64,000 bases of DNA, taken from assembly GCA_016195385.1 (NCBI GenBank), contig JACPZS010000232.1, positions 45,735-109,734 on the forward strand, in the 5' to 3' direction. This document shows, one piece after another, positions 34,062 through 43,980 of the stretch (position 1 is its first letter; every line of letters begins with the position of its first letter). A model generated the notes under the pieces. That model saw only the letters and a program-made list of their open reading frames with translations, was not told where the DNA came from and did no database searches. The stretch is from Verrucomicrobiota bacterium. GTDB taxonomy: Bacteria > Verrucomicrobiota > Verrucomicrobiia > Limisphaerales > JACPZS01. A program made the position numbers and the translations under genes.

Positions 34062-35321
34062 TCATTTCAGCCTCACCGCCGCACTCACCATCTCCAGCAC
34101 GCGCCGAATGCCATCATCCCCGCCGCGGCTTGGTTCTTGAAACGGCGTGCCCACAATCGGCTTCCAATCATCGCGTTCATGACTCGGCTCCGGCTGCGGA
34201 ATGTTGGTGAAGTTCGGATCGTATTGCCCGTTGTTGCCGCCCATTTTGTAAATCACCAGGTCGAGCGACGGCACGATGATGAGCGCGAAGCCGCCCGCGC
34301 CGGATTTCCAGAACGCATCGCGCGGCGCGCCGATGACGTGGCCGTCCGAGTTCTGCTCGAACATCAGCGTGTAGGGACAGTGCGGATTGTGCGGCGACGG
34401 CTTGTTGCAGAGCGCGACGTAATCCGCCGGCACGAGCTGCTGGTCGCCCCACTTGCCGCCGTGCGCGAGGCAGTAGCCAAAGCGCAACGCATCCGTGGCG
34501 TGGACCGCCGTGCTGCCCGCGCCGTTCGCGTGCGGCATCGTGAATTCGCCGCGGCGAAGGCAATAGTCCCACGCGCCCCAGCCCTGCGGCTTCGCGAGCC
34601 GCGTGTCGATGTAGTCCTTCAGTTCCATGCCCGTAATGCGGCGCAGCACCATCGACGCGATGTGCGGCTCCGGCGACGAATAGGAATAGCCCGCGCCTGC
34701 GTTCGTCCACATCGCGCAGCGCAGCGACGAGCCATCGACATCCTTGATGCTCTGCCCCGGCGAAGCTTTCAGCGGAAAAGATTTTCCCATCACCACCGCC
34801 GTGGGTGCGCCGCCCTCGCCGTTGTAGCCGCCGCTCATGCAGAGCAGTTGCCCCAGCGTGATGTCTGCACGGCGCGCGTCGTCGAGCTTGCCTTCGGCGT
34901 TGAAGGCTTCCGGCAAAAACTTGGGCGTGAACACTTTCGTGTCGAGTCCGTCGGGAATCTTATCGCGAAACTCTTTCAGCATGACGCCGCAGGCGATGCT
35001 CGTGTAGGCCTTGCCCGTCGAAGCCATGTCGGGGTTCACGTTGCGGCTCGCGCGTCCGACGTATTTCTCAAACACCAGCCAGCCATTCCGCACCACGAGC
35101 AACCCGGCGTTCTGCGTGCAACGCTGCGTGAACTCCCACGCCTGCTCCAGCCGCGGCAAATCCATCGCGGCCGATTCGCGCACCTGCGCCGCATTCGCCG
35201 CCGTGCGCCAGCCGCCCGCGCTGTCGGGCGGAGGGAAGTAGTCGGCGGCGCGGGCGCAAGTAGCCGCGAGCAACAACGAGGAAGCGAAGGCCGCCACGAA
35301 CCGACGGATGGATGTACTCAT
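34062..35321 (-). CDS. serine hydrolase, class C beta-lactamase family
   Basis: A 419-residue exported protein; ATG 35321 starts the signal peptide (FVAAFASSLLLAATCARA). The catalytic SxxK motif is STGK at residues 101-104, the second motif is YSS in AGYSYSSPEPH, and a His/Lys-Gly-like third region lies near the C-terminus (KSGAGGFALIIVPSLDL). Such proteins are esterases, D-amino peptidases or transpeptidase relatives more often than true beta-lactamases. A 154-bp part of its 3' half is duplicated at 32077. Its upstream gap to ftsH (35322-35560) should hold divergent promoters. Confidence 0.85.
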   Translation of the reverse strand: MSTSIRRFVAAFASSLLLAATCARAADYFPPPDSAGGWRTAANAAQVRESAAMDLPRLEQAWEFTQRCTQNAGLLVVRNGWLVFEKYVGRASRNVNPDMASTGKAYTSIACGVMLKEFRDKIPDGLDTKVFTPKFLPEAFNAEGKLDDARRADITLGQLLCMSGGYNGEGGAPTAVVMGKSFPLKASPGQSIKDVDGSSLRCAMWTNAGAGYSYSSPEPHIASMVLRRITGMELKDYIDTRLAKPQGWGAWDYCLRRGEFTMPHANGAGSTAVHATDALRFGYCLAHGGKWGDQQLVPADYVALCNKPSPHNPHCPYTLMFEQNSDGHVIGAPRDAFWKSGAGGFALIIVPSLDLVIYKMGGNNGQYDPNFTNIPQPEPSHERDDWKPIVGTPFQEPSRGGDDGIRRVLEMVSAAVRLK

Positions 35322-35560
35322 GAGTGGGATGACGCCATATATTTGCCGCGAGATCAACCACCGCATTCGTAGCGTCACGCCTTCTCCGGTGGAGCCACTG
35401 ACCAATTACGCGGTCGGCACTTCGTGATTGGAATTTTGTTTGAGTGCGTTGTCATTAACGAGCAACGCCGGCTGATGGTGCAAGCGTGAATCGATCGCGA
35501 TAAATCGAATCATTGCGTGCCGCTGTGGGGCGTGTTATGGTCGCTCAACTTTGATAAGCA

Positions 35561-37597
35561 ATGGCCAACGATAACATGCCCAATGATGGCGGTCGGAACG
35601 ACAAGAAGAACGGCGACGTGAAGGTGCCCGCGCGTGGCTGGATTCTGTTGATGGCGATCATTGCGTTCATCCCGCTGCTCTGGATGCTGCGCAACCAGAC
35701 AAATCCGAAATTCACCGAGCTTTCACCGTACGATTTTTTCCAGAAGCTGGACAATTCAAACATCATTTCCGGGACCATTACCTACCCACCGCAAACTTTG
35801 TTGCAGGAAATCACCGGCAAATACGTCGAGCGCGACGACAAGGGCAGCCTGATTGTCGATCCACGCACGGGCAAGGCCGAAATCCCGTTCCGGGTCAAGA
35901 TGCAATTGACCGAAACGGATCTCAAACGTCTTTACAACCATCCCAAGTTCAAGGTGGGCGAACTGGATCAATTCCTCATCACGATCTTCATGACGATCCT
36001 GCCGTTCATCTGTCTGGCGGCGCTGATCTATTTCTTTTTCATCCGCCAGATCAAAATGGCCGGCAAAGGCGCGCTCAGTTTTGGCAAGAGTCGCGCGCGG
36101 ATGCTGGCGAAAGAAAAAAATAAAACGACCTTCAAGGATGTCGCGGGCGTCGATGAAGCCAAAGAGGAAGTTTCTGAACTGGTCGAGTTTTTGAAAGATC
36201 CGAAGAAATTTCAAAAGCTCGGCGGACGGATTCCGAAAGGTATTTTGATGGTAGGCGCGCCGGGCACGGGCAAGACGCTTTTGGCCAAAGCCATCGCGGG
36301 CGAAGCGGACGCGGCGTTCTTCAGCATCAGCGGATCGGATTTCGTGGAGATGTTTGTCGGCGTCGGCGCGAGCCGCGTGCGCGATATGTTCGAGCAGGCG
36401 CGCAAGAGCACGCCGTGTTTAATTTTTATCGACGAGATTGACGCCGTGGGGCGCAGCCGCGGCATCGGCCTGGGCGGTGGCAACGACGAGCGCGAACAAA
36501 CACTCAATGCGTTGCTCGTCGAGATGGACGGCTTCGATACCCAGGAAGGCATCATCATCATCGCGGCGACGAACCGGCCGGACGTGCTCGATCCTGCGCT
36601 CCTTCGACCGGGCCGATTCGACCGCCAGATCGTTGTGAACTTGCCGGATGTTCGCGGTCGCGAAGCGATTCTCAAAGTCCATGCGCGCAACGTGAAGCTC
36701 GATCCTACCGCAGATCTCAGCGTCATTGCGCGCGGCACGCCGGGTTTTTCCGGGGCGGAATTGGCAAACCTGCTCAACGAGGCGGCTTTACTGGCGGCGC
36801 GCACGAACAAGAAATCGGTCGGCATGATCGAGTTGGAGGAGGCGCGCGACAAAGTCCGATGGGGCCGCGAACGCCGCAGCATGGCGATGACGGACGAAGA
36901 GAAGAAATTCACCGCCTGGCACGAAGCCGGTCATGCGCTGGTGAATGTCGTCCTCAAGCACACGCACCCGTTGCATAAGGTCACAATCATTCCACGCGGC
37001 CAGGCGCTGGGAGCCACGATGTATTTGCCGAAGCAGGACATTCTCAGCCGCCGCCGCAAAGAAATGATGGACACGCTCGCGGTCACGATGGCCGGACGCA
37101 TCGCCGAAGAAATGGTTTCCGATGATATTTCCACGGGCGCGGCCGGGGACATTCAGCAAGCGACGCAACTCGCGCGCGCGATGGTTTGCCAATACGGCAT
37201 GAGCGATAAACTCGGCATGGTGCAGTATGGGACGGACGATGAGTATTACCTCGGACGCGAAATGATGCGGCGCAAGGATTACAGCGAACATTACGCGCAG
37301 ATAATCGACGCGGAGGTGAAACGAATCCTCGACGAACGCTACAATGCCGCCAAGGAAATCATTGTACAGAAGCGGGACAAGCTGGAATTGATCGCCAACG
37401 CGCTGCTGGAGTTCGAAACACTGGACGGCACGCAAGTCGCTGAAATCGTCGAGACGGGGAAATTTACGCCACCGCAGCCGCCCCGACAGATCGAGCCGCC
37501 TTCGGGAGCGATCGCGGCCACTCCGCTGCCAGAGGTGCCCAAACCAACGCCGCCGCCGTTGCCTGGTCTCGGGTCGGCCGCGCCGGCACCAGTTTAA
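35561..37597 (+). CDS. ftsH: ATP-dependent zinc metalloprotease FtsH
   Basis: A 678-residue membrane protease. TM1 is at about 27-43 ([17 protein letters not shown]), a periplasmic domain to about 137, and TM2 about 138-158 ([20 protein letters not shown]). The AAA domain has Walker A GAPGTGKT near 230, Walker B LIFIDEID, and the SRH with [17 protein letters not shown]. The zinc site HEAGH is near 453 with the distant acidic ligand in [12 protein letters not shown]. It degrades membrane and short-lived cytosolic proteins as a hexamer. The C-terminus ends in a Pro-rich tail ([22 protein letters not shown]) longer than usual. It stands alone on the strand, so probably has its own promoter. Confidence 0.96.
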   Translation: MANDNMPNDGGRNDKKNGDVKVPARGWILLMAIIAFIPLLWMLRNQTNPKFTELSPYDFFQKLDNSNIISGTITYPPQTLLQEITGKYVERDDKGSLIVDPRTGKAEIPFRVKMQLTETDLKRLYNHPKFKVGELDQFLITIFMTILPFICLAALIYFFFIRQIKMAGKGALSFGKSRARMLAKEKNKTTFKDVAGVDEAKEEVSELVEFLKDPKKFQKLGGRIPKGILMVGAPGTGKTLLAKAIAGEADAAFFSISGSDFVEMFVGVGASRVRDMFEQARKSTPCLIFIDEIDAVGRSRGIGLGGGNDEREQTLNALLVEMDGFDTQEGIIIIAATNRPDVLDPALLRPGRFDRQIVVNLPDVRGREAILKVHARNVKLDPTADLSVIARGTPGFSGAELANLLNEAALLAARTNKKSVGMIELEEARDKVRWGRERRSMAMTDEEKKFTAWHEAGHALVNVVLKHTHPLHKVTIIPRGQALGATMYLPKQDILSRRRKEMMDTLAVTMAGRIAEEMVSDDISTGAAGDIQQATQLARAMVCQYGMSDKLGMVQYGTDDEYYLGREMMRRKDYSEHYAQIIDAEVKRILDERYNAAKEIIVQKRDKLELIANALLEFETLDGTQVAEIVETGKFTPPQPPRQIEPPSGAIAATPLPEVPKPTPPPLPGLGSAAPAPV

Positions 37598-37738
37598 GCC
37601 TGCTAACTGGCTTCGAACGGATTGGGTTTGCAGCTGCAAAGCGTTTATACAAAGTAGTGCTGGCGATTTGAACGCTGGTGAATACTGAGTTTTTCGGTTC
37701 GTCCAACTCGCGCAAGAAATCGTAACAATAAATTAACT

Positions 37739-38260
37739 ATGAAAAAAGTCACCTCGCTCGCCGCCGTGGTCATTGCCTTGAGTTTTCAAGCCTCAGCTGC
37801 CGACACCACCGTCAAACTGAGTCATGTACATCTGTGTTGTAATGGTTGTGTCAAAGGTGTGGAGAAAGCCGTGAGCGGCGTCAACGGAGTCAAAGCGCAG
37901 ACAGACAAAGACGCCGGCACGGTCACGCTTACCGCCCCAGATCATGACGCCGCACAAAAGGCGGCCGATGCGCTCATCGCCGCCGGGTATTTTGGAAAAT
38001 CCGATGACGCCACCATAAAACTCAAAGCCAAGAGCGGAGCCAAAAAGGGTAAAACACAATCGCTGAAGGTGAATGGGGTTCATCTCTGCTGCGCCAAATG
38101 CGTGACGGCCGTCACCGACGCGCTCGGCAAGGTTGATGGAGTCAAAGGCAATACTGCGGCCAAAGGCGCTGAATCTTTCGAAGTCACCGGTGACTTCAAG
38201 CCCAAGGATGTAATCAAACAACTGAACAAAGCCGGCCTCACTGGCAAAGTAGGAAACTGA
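37739..38260 (+). CDS. secreted protein with two HMA-like metal-binding domains
   Basis: A 173-residue protein with signal peptide MKKVTSLAAVVIALSFQASA. Two ferredoxin-like HMA domains follow (about 24-88 and 107-170). Each replaces the usual CxxC loop with HLCCxxC: Cys33, Cys34, Cys37 (HLCCNGCV) and Cys117, Cys118, Cys121 (HLCCAKCV). A Lys/Gly linker separates them. HMA domains normally bind copper or zinc; here they would act outside the cytoplasm. The next gene encodes a cupredoxin-like protein, which supports a metal-related role. Unlike cytosolic copper chaperones, this one is exported. Confidence 0.8.
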   Translation: MKKVTSLAAVVIALSFQASAADTTVKLSHVHLCCNGCVKGVEKAVSGVNGVKAQTDKDAGTVTLTAPDHDAAQKAADALIAAGYFGKSDDATIKLKAKSGAKKGKTQSLKVNGVHLCCAKCVTAVTDALGKVDGVKGNTAAKGAESFEVTGDFKPKDVIKQLNKAGLTGKVGN

Positions 38261-38442
38261 TTTTTCAGTCCGCGCGTGGCGGCGGCTAAGTTGCCCGTAA
38301 CGTCTGGAGTTATCGGATTGCGCGCTCGGTGGATCGCAGGTTTGAAGCGACGAGATTGATGCTGATCGGTTTTGCACATTTTTGAAGTTGGGTCCGAAAC
38401 CAACATGGCCGGCTGGTGTGAGATCGTAAAATCATTAATGCC

Positions 38443-39519
38443 ATGAAAGATCCAAACGATTCCAACTTGTTGGTCAACCGGTTGATTCTGCTGGTGCTCA
38501 CACTGATCCTTGGCTGTCTCGCCTATCTGGTGTTTGAGAAGCGTGAGGTTGTTCGCGTTCGCGCGGACAAGACGTTCACTATTAGCGAAGAAATTGCTGT
38601 GCCTTCACAAACAGCGGACGCGCTGGTCGAAACACAACTTTTCAGCAAGTCAGCGGTGAACGTTTTGTCGAACCGACTGGCTCAGGCACGCCGCTCTTTG
38701 CCAACGGCCATTTCTCAACCGTCACCTGTGTTTAACACTGAAGAACCGAAGGAACCCGCAAAGCCAACATCCGTCGCCAACCCAAAAACTTCTTCGCAGA
38801 CGGATGCCACCGCGACGGAGCCACTTCTTGGATTCGTCTCGGGCCGGGCTTTCCTGCACGGAGTGCCACCGCCGGAGAAAGTGATTGCTCCGCTGGGATC
38901 TGATCCAATTTGCGGCAAACTCCATTCTGAGCCGGTTACGACTCGCTTTTTCGTGGTTTCAAACGATGGCGCGCTGGCAGATGTTTTTATTTACATTAAA
39001 GCTGGGGCCGAATCCGCACCCTCGGTCAGCGCGCCGGCAATGCTTGACCAAGTGGGGTGCGAATATCAGCCGTACATTTTCGGACTGCAAACGGGGCAGA
39101 AGTTAATCATCAAAAACTCCGACCCGACGATACACAATATCCACATCACGCCGAAGCTTGGCGGCAATGTGGAGTCAAACCAGGCGCTACTGCCAAATGG
39201 TCAGGCGTTGCCAAAAAGTTTCGGGGTGCCAGAACTCTTCATGACTTTCAAATGCGAAGTGCATCCGTGGATGTTCGCCTACGCGTGCGTGGTGGAGCAT
39301 CCGTATTTTGCAGTGACTGGCAGGGATGGCTCTTTCGTGATCTCCAATCTGCCGTCCGGGAAATACACGCTCGCCGCGATTCACCGTAAAGCGGGCGAGT
39401 TGACGAGGGAAATTGTTGTTGGCGAGGGACCGCTTGAACCGATCATTTTTCGCTTTGAATTGTCGGGCGCGGGCAAGCAGATCGCGGATTCGCAAAGTGC
39501 GCGCCGCGATTCATTCTAA
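38443..39519 (+). CDS. membrane-anchored cupredoxin-like protein with carboxypeptidase-regulatory-like domain
   Basis: A 358-residue protein with one N-terminal membrane helix (LVNRLILLVLTLILGCLAYL) and a long linker to about 120. Residues about 150-290 have the blue-copper-like pattern: His in TIHNIHITPK and the CEVHPWM site (Cys, His, Met-like ligands), as in methylamine-utilisation or plastocyanin-like proteins. Residues about 295-345 are a beta-sandwich of the carboxypeptidase-regulatory type (GRDGSFVISNLPSGKYTL). Probably an electron carrier or copper protein on the outer face of the inner membrane. It follows the HMA protein by 180 bp on the same strand. Confidence 0.75.
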   Translation: MKDPNDSNLLVNRLILLVLTLILGCLAYLVFEKREVVRVRADKTFTISEEIAVPSQTADALVETQLFSKSAVNVLSNRLAQARRSLPTAISQPSPVFNTEEPKEPAKPTSVANPKTSSQTDATATEPLLGFVSGRAFLHGVPPPEKVIAPLGSDPICGKLHSEPVTTRFFVVSNDGALADVFIYIKAGAESAPSVSAPAMLDQVGCEYQPYIFGLQTGQKLIIKNSDPTIHNIHITPKLGGNVESNQALLPNGQALPKSFGVPELFMTFKCEVHPWMFAYACVVEHPYFAVTGRDGSFVISNLPSGKYTLAAIHRKAGELTREIVVGEGPLEPIIFRFELSGAGKQIADSQSARRDSF

Positions 39520-39928
39520 ATGAGGCTCGGAACGCAGTGGAATCGCTCTCAAGGCGCATCGGAGGCAAGGGCCTGCGCTTTTGCGGCGGAATTCAATCCT
39601 TGAATTTTCCTCCATACCAGCGTGTCCACGCAGCGCTTGTTCACCTACGCGTGCGTGACACTTAAGCTGAACGCGCGGGAGAGCCAGCGTTTCATATTTA
39701 GGCTTTTTCCAACCGCAGGCTATTGCAAGAACTTTTCCCGCCGCATTTCCCAAAGCGTGACCCTAAACTCCGAGCAGAGTTATCGGGTTCACGATAGCTG
39801 CCTCTGGCTCGGCCCATGCGGAGAATTACAAAGCCCACGACGGCGGCACCGTGACAGCGGTCTGTCGCACGATGCGATGCCTGGGCATCGTGTAGTTGAA
39901 TATCAGCTTGCCTTCGGAGTGCAGGGAA
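39520..39928. other. intergenic stretch without a recognised gene
   Basis: This 409-bp gap lies between convergent genes. Several frames of 60-80 codons are open on both strands but have arginine- and cysteine-rich, non-family translations. A 17-bp match (CCTACGCGTGCGTG core near 39645) to the end of the cupredoxin-like gene is too short to call a duplication. No terminator hairpin with a T-tract was found by eye. Confidence 0.4.
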
Positions 39929-41272
39929 TCAGGAAAGCCCCATCAGGCGGCCGGTGCTGTCGCCGAGGCGGTCGATCGAAACACCGATGTTGTCGAGCAT
40001 GGAAAGATAAAGATTGGCCATCGGAGTTTCTTTGTCGAAGCGGATGTGGCGGCCCGTCTGCAAGAAGCCGCCGCCCTGGCCCGCGACGAGCACGGGCAGA
40101 TTGTCGTGGTTGTGCGCGTTGCCATCGCCGATGCCGCTGCCGTAAACGATGGTGCAGTTCTCGAGTAAACTCCGCTCGCCTTCCTTGATCGATTTCAACC
40201 GCTCGATGAAATAGGCAAACTGCGTGATGTGGAAACGATTTATCTTTGCGATCTTTTGTTTTTTTACCTCGTCGTTGCCGTGATGCGACAAATCGTGATG
40301 ACCTTCGGCCACGTCGATGAAGGGATACGCTTTGTTGCTGCCGTCGTGGGCGGGAATGAAGCTCGCGATGCGCGTGGTGTCCGTCTGAAACGCGAGCGCC
40401 AGCAGATCATACATGAGCCGGATGTGTTGCGCGTAATCTTTCGGAATGCCGGTGGGCGCGTCGTGGTTCGGCAAAGCGGTCGCGAATTTCTCGGCCTGCT
40501 CAATGCGCGTTTCCAGTTCGCGCACCGCAGTCAGATATTCGTCAAGCTTGCGGCGATCCGTGTAACCGAGATTGGCTTTGAGGCGATTGGCGTCTTCCAG
40601 CGCGAAATCGAGGATGCTTTTGTGATAGCGATTGCGCCGGGCGCGGCTTTCGGCATTTTCGTTGGGATTGAATCCGCCGAACAAGCGCTCGAAGACGAGT
40701 CGCGGATCGGTTTCCGCCGGCATCGGCGTCGATTCGTTTTTCCAAGCGATGTTGTACGAGTAGGCGCAACTGTAGCCCGAGTCGCAATTGCCGGTCTGCT
40801 GGCTGCGGTCACAACCGATTTCCAATGACGCAAAGCGCGTCTGCCGGCCGAGCTTCGCCGCTGCGACTTGATCCACGGACGTACCGACTTTGATGTCGGC
40901 TCCTTGTGTTTTGCGCGCCTGGCAACCGGTCAGAAACGTCGCCGAAGCGCGGGCGTGATCCCCCGCACCGTCGCCGTTAGGACGCGCCTTGTCGTGAGCG
41001 AGACCGGACAAAACGGCGATGTCTTGCCGCACGGACTTGAGCGGTTCCAAAATCAACGGCAGTTCAAAATCAGCGCCGACGGTTTTCGGCGTCCAGTCGG
41101 CCATGTTCGCGCCATTGGGTATGTAAACGAAGGCCATTCGTTTGGGCATGGCTGTAGCGGAGTCAGCAGCACTGGTGACGTGCGGTACCATGCTTTCGAA
41201 CATGGGCAACGCGACGGCGGTTCCCAGTCCTTTCAAAAATGTCCGGCGCGGAATTTGCCATTTCGTATTCAT
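39929..41272 (-). CDS. DUF1552 protein, Tat-exported
   Basis: A 447-residue protein with a twin-arginine signal (PRRTFLKGLGTAVALPMFE). The DUF1552 hallmarks are RMAFVYIPNGANMADWTP, LSGLAHDKARPNGDGAGDHA, ATFLTGCQARKTQGADI, then the GHHDLSHHGNDEVKKQKIAK and TIVYGSGIGDGNAHNHDNLP blocks. In planctomycetes and verrucomicrobia such genes usually stand next to a cytochrome-type DUF1592/1588/1585 gene; none is here. Periplasmic, function unknown, distantly sulfatase-like. It has its own start region divergent from the pseudopilin gene at 41423. Confidence 0.88.
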   Translation of the reverse strand: MNTKWQIPRRTFLKGLGTAVALPMFESMVPHVTSAADSATAMPKRMAFVYIPNGANMADWTPKTVGADFELPLILEPLKSVRQDIAVLSGLAHDKARPNGDGAGDHARASATFLTGCQARKTQGADIKVGTSVDQVAAAKLGRQTRFASLEIGCDRSQQTGNCDSGYSCAYSYNIAWKNESTPMPAETDPRLVFERLFGGFNPNENAESRARRNRYHKSILDFALEDANRLKANLGYTDRRKLDEYLTAVRELETRIEQAEKFATALPNHDAPTGIPKDYAQHIRLMYDLLALAFQTDTTRIASFIPAHDGSNKAYPFIDVAEGHHDLSHHGNDEVKKQKIAKINRFHITQFAYFIERLKSIKEGERSLLENCTIVYGSGIGDGNAHNHDNLPVLVAGQGGGFLQTGRHIRFDKETPMANLYLSMLDNIGVSIDRLGDSTGRLMGLS

Positions 41273-41422
41273 ACAATTCTTTTCGACGCTTTACTGGACG
41301 CACTCTAGTCGCCGAAGCTTCAAAAACAAGCCGGGAAATTTTTGATTCATTGGCAAAAAATTTCCTTTCCACCACGTCGGCACCGAATAAACTCCCGGCC
41401 AAGCCCAGTAAAGATTTGTCTT

Positions 41423-42283
41423 ATGAAACCGAACTTTCAAAACTTTCACATCAGCGTCCCGTGTCGCCTCGTTTTCCTCCGGCGTTTGAATTGCCGCGCC
41501 AGCGTCGCTGGGTTCACGCTCATCGAGTTGCTCGTCGTCATCGCCATCATCGCGATTCTGGCGTCTATGCTTTTGCCGGCGCTGTCCAAAGCCAAAAGCA
41601 AGGCGAACCAAATCAAATGCAACAACAACCTCAAGCAAATGGGGTTGGCTAACTTCATGTACGTCAACGATCAAGGGAAAACAATTCCGTACACGGGCGA
41701 CGCCGATTTGTGGATGCGCATGCTCCTGACCAACTACGCGGCCATCAATCAAATTCGGGTCTGTCCGGCGGCCAAGGAGAAAATCGCGAAGAAGCGTCGT
41801 GACTCAACCAGCGGGAGTCTTGATGAGACTTGGGTCTGGGCGGACGGCACACCTCACCGACTTGAAGGCAGCTACGCAATGAATGGTTTTTTCTATTCGG
41901 GCGACTGGCCGTCTTCCTGGGGCCGGAATATTCTCGCCTTCCGCCTTGAAGGCGAACTAAGTAATCCTTCTCGCACGCCGGTATTCTGCGATGCCTATTG
42001 GGTGGATGCCTGGCCTTCCGCCACGGACAAGCCGGCGAAAAACCTTTACACCGGCGACAATTTTAATGACGGCGGCATTGCGCGACTGGCCGTCCCGCGT
42101 CATGGAGGGGCACCAGCCATTTCCAGAACCAGCAACTGGCCGGTCTCGCAGCGGTTACCCGGGGCCATCAACGTTGTGTTCGCGGACGGCCACAGCGACC
42201 TCGTCAAACTCGAAGAACTTTGGAACCTCGAGTGGCATAAAGGTTACGTGCCGCCGGGCAAACGGCCCGATCTCAAGCCATGA
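41423..42283 (+). CDS. pseudopilin-like protein with prepilin cleavage motif
   Basis: A 286-residue protein starting at [11 protein letters not shown]; earlier in-frame starts would make the leader too long. The prepilin peptidase site and helix are at about 28-50: G before [15 protein letters not shown], with the Glu at position 5. [20 protein letters not shown] follows. The C-terminal part ends in a [23 protein letters not shown] motif, the H-x-DG region (INVVFADGH). Such proteins are very numerous in PVC genomes and are thought to use a type II secretion/pilus-like machine. Length and motifs are typical. Confidence 0.9.
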   Translation: MKPNFQNFHISVPCRLVFLRRLNCRASVAGFTLIELLVVIAIIAILASMLLPALSKAKSKANQIKCNNNLKQMGLANFMYVNDQGKTIPYTGDADLWMRMLLTNYAAINQIRVCPAAKEKIAKKRRDSTSGSLDETWVWADGTPHRLEGSYAMNGFFYSGDWPSSWGRNILAFRLEGELSNPSRTPVFCDAYWVDAWPSATDKPAKNLYTGDNFNDGGIARLAVPRHGGAPAISRTSNWPVSQRLPGAINVVFADGHSDLVKLEELWNLEWHKGYVPPGKRPDLKP

Positions 42284-42419
42284 GACGGGTGGCTTTCTGA
42301 TTTCAATCGTGACCAGAAATTTTCCGCGGCCGCACTCCATTCGCCCTGCGTTGGGTGCCTGCGATTCTTCACGCGAGTTGGAATTGCCGTCCAAGTCAGG
42401 TCGTTGCTAACTTGACCGC

Positions 42420-43727
42420 ATGACGAACAAAATCTTCCTTGGAATTGTTGCGACAGCTCTGACAATTCATCTTGCCAGCGGCGGCGACGAATGGCCGCAG
42501 TTTCGAGGGCCGACGGGCGATGGTCATTCCGACTCGAAAAATCTGCCGACGAGCTGGAGCGAAACTAAAAACATCAAATGGAAAACCGCGATCCATGGTC
42601 GCGCGTGGTCTTCTCCAGTGGTGCTCGGCAAACAGGTTTGGGTGACGACAGCGACGGAAGATGGCCGCGAGTTGTTCGCTGTGTGCGTTGATCGCGACAG
42701 TGGGAAAATCATCCACGATCTCAAATTGTTTGAAGTCGAGAAGCCGCAGTTCGCGCACAAGTTCAACACGTACGCCTCGCCGACGCCCGTCATCGAGCCG
42801 GGCCGCGTTTATGTGACGTTTGGTTCGCCAGGCACCGCGTGTCTCGACACCGCATCGGGCAAAGTGTTGTGGGAGCGGCGCGACTTTGTCTGCAATCATT
42901 ACCGCGGCGCCGGCTCGTCGCCGATCCTCTTTGGCAATTTATTGATCATGAATTTTGATGGCAGCGATCATCAATTCATCGTCGCGCTCGACAAGGCCAC
43001 GGGTAAAACCGTGTGGCAGGTTAATCGCTCGCTCGACTACAAGGATCTAGGTCCGGACGGCAAACCGGAATCCGAAGGCGACTGGCGCAAAGCTTTTGCA
43101 ACGGCGCACGTGGCGACGTTCGATGGCAAACCGGTGCTGTTGAGTCAGGGAGCGAAAGCGTTTTACGCCTACGAGCCGGCGACGGGCGCGGAATTGTGGC
43201 GCGTCGAAGAGCGCACCAGCCATTCCGCCGGCACGCGGCCGGTTGTCGGCGAGGGATTGATCTTCGTGCCGAGCGGATGGTCCACGGGCCAGTTGCTCGC
43301 GTTGCAGCCGGGCAAAAAGGGCGAGGTGCTCGATGTCAACGCCCCGGCTGACGCCAGCGCCACCGGGCAACTGCGAGTGGCTTGGAAGTCGAAACGCAAC
43401 GTCCCGCGGAAACCGTCACTCACGCTCGTCGGCGATTTGCTTTTCATGATTGACGACGGCGGAATCGCCAGTTGCGTCGAGGCGAAGACCGGCGCGGAAG
43501 TGTGGCGCGAGCGCATCAACGGGAATTATTCCGCCTCGCCGCTCTTCGCCGACAGTCGTGTGTATTTTTTTAGCGAGGAAGGCAAAGCTACTGTGGTGGC
43601 TGTCAGTCGCGAGTTCAAAGTGATCGCGGAAAACAGTTTTGACGACGGCTTCATGGCGTCGCCCGCCGCCGCTGGCAAGGCGTTGTTCCTCCGCACCAAA
43701 ACAGCGCTTTATCGCGTTGAGCAGTAG
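42420..43727 (+). CDS. PQQ-like beta-propeller repeat protein
   Basis: A 435-residue exported protein (signal peptide TNKIFLGIVATALTIHLASG) beginning the mature part with DEWPQFRGPTGDGHSDSKNL. Propeller blades show the BamB/PQQ pattern: TASGKVLWERRDFVCNH, LDKATGKTVWQVNRSLD, EPATGAELWRVEERTS, VEAKTGAEVWRERINGN. No cytochrome domain is present, so it is probably not a PQQ dehydrogenase itself. Function may be scaffold or sugar binding in the periplasm. It follows the pseudopilin by 136 bp on the same strand, but a separate promoter is possible. Confidence 0.88.
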   Translation: MTNKIFLGIVATALTIHLASGGDEWPQFRGPTGDGHSDSKNLPTSWSETKNIKWKTAIHGRAWSSPVVLGKQVWVTTATEDGRELFAVCVDRDSGKIIHDLKLFEVEKPQFAHKFNTYASPTPVIEPGRVYVTFGSPGTACLDTASGKVLWERRDFVCNHYRGAGSSPILFGNLLIMNFDGSDHQFIVALDKATGKTVWQVNRSLDYKDLGPDGKPESEGDWRKAFATAHVATFDGKPVLLSQGAKAFYAYEPATGAELWRVEERTSHSAGTRPVVGEGLIFVPSGWSTGQLLALQPGKKGEVLDVNAPADASATGQLRVAWKSKRNVPRKPSLTLVGDLLFMIDDGGIASCVEAKTGAEVWRERINGNYSASPLFADSRVYFFSEEGKATVVAVSREFKVIAENSFDDGFMASPAAAGKALFLRTKTALYRVEQ

Positions 43728-43980
43728 CGCGTATTTTTCCAACCTGTCCGTTGCCGTTGGAGCATTGCCATTCGCAGAACTTGTTGCTTCGCGCGGAACA
43801 CGCCAGTTCGTTCATGCGCGGTCGCCGATCCAAACGCGTCGTGGAAAACTGACGCGCTGGCGTATTTGCTCATCAGCGATTACGCCAATCCGTAGAAACG
43901 CTGCCTCGTCAACGACAGATAAAATTGTTTTGCGCTTGGATGGTCGGGCGGTCGTTTGACTTGCGAGCCGCGCGGCTTCG

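Noticed and set aside
39637..39660. Possible fifth gene-end duplication, of the cupredoxin-like gene
   Set aside because: The match to 39276-39294 is only about 17 bp and does not extend; too short to separate from chance.
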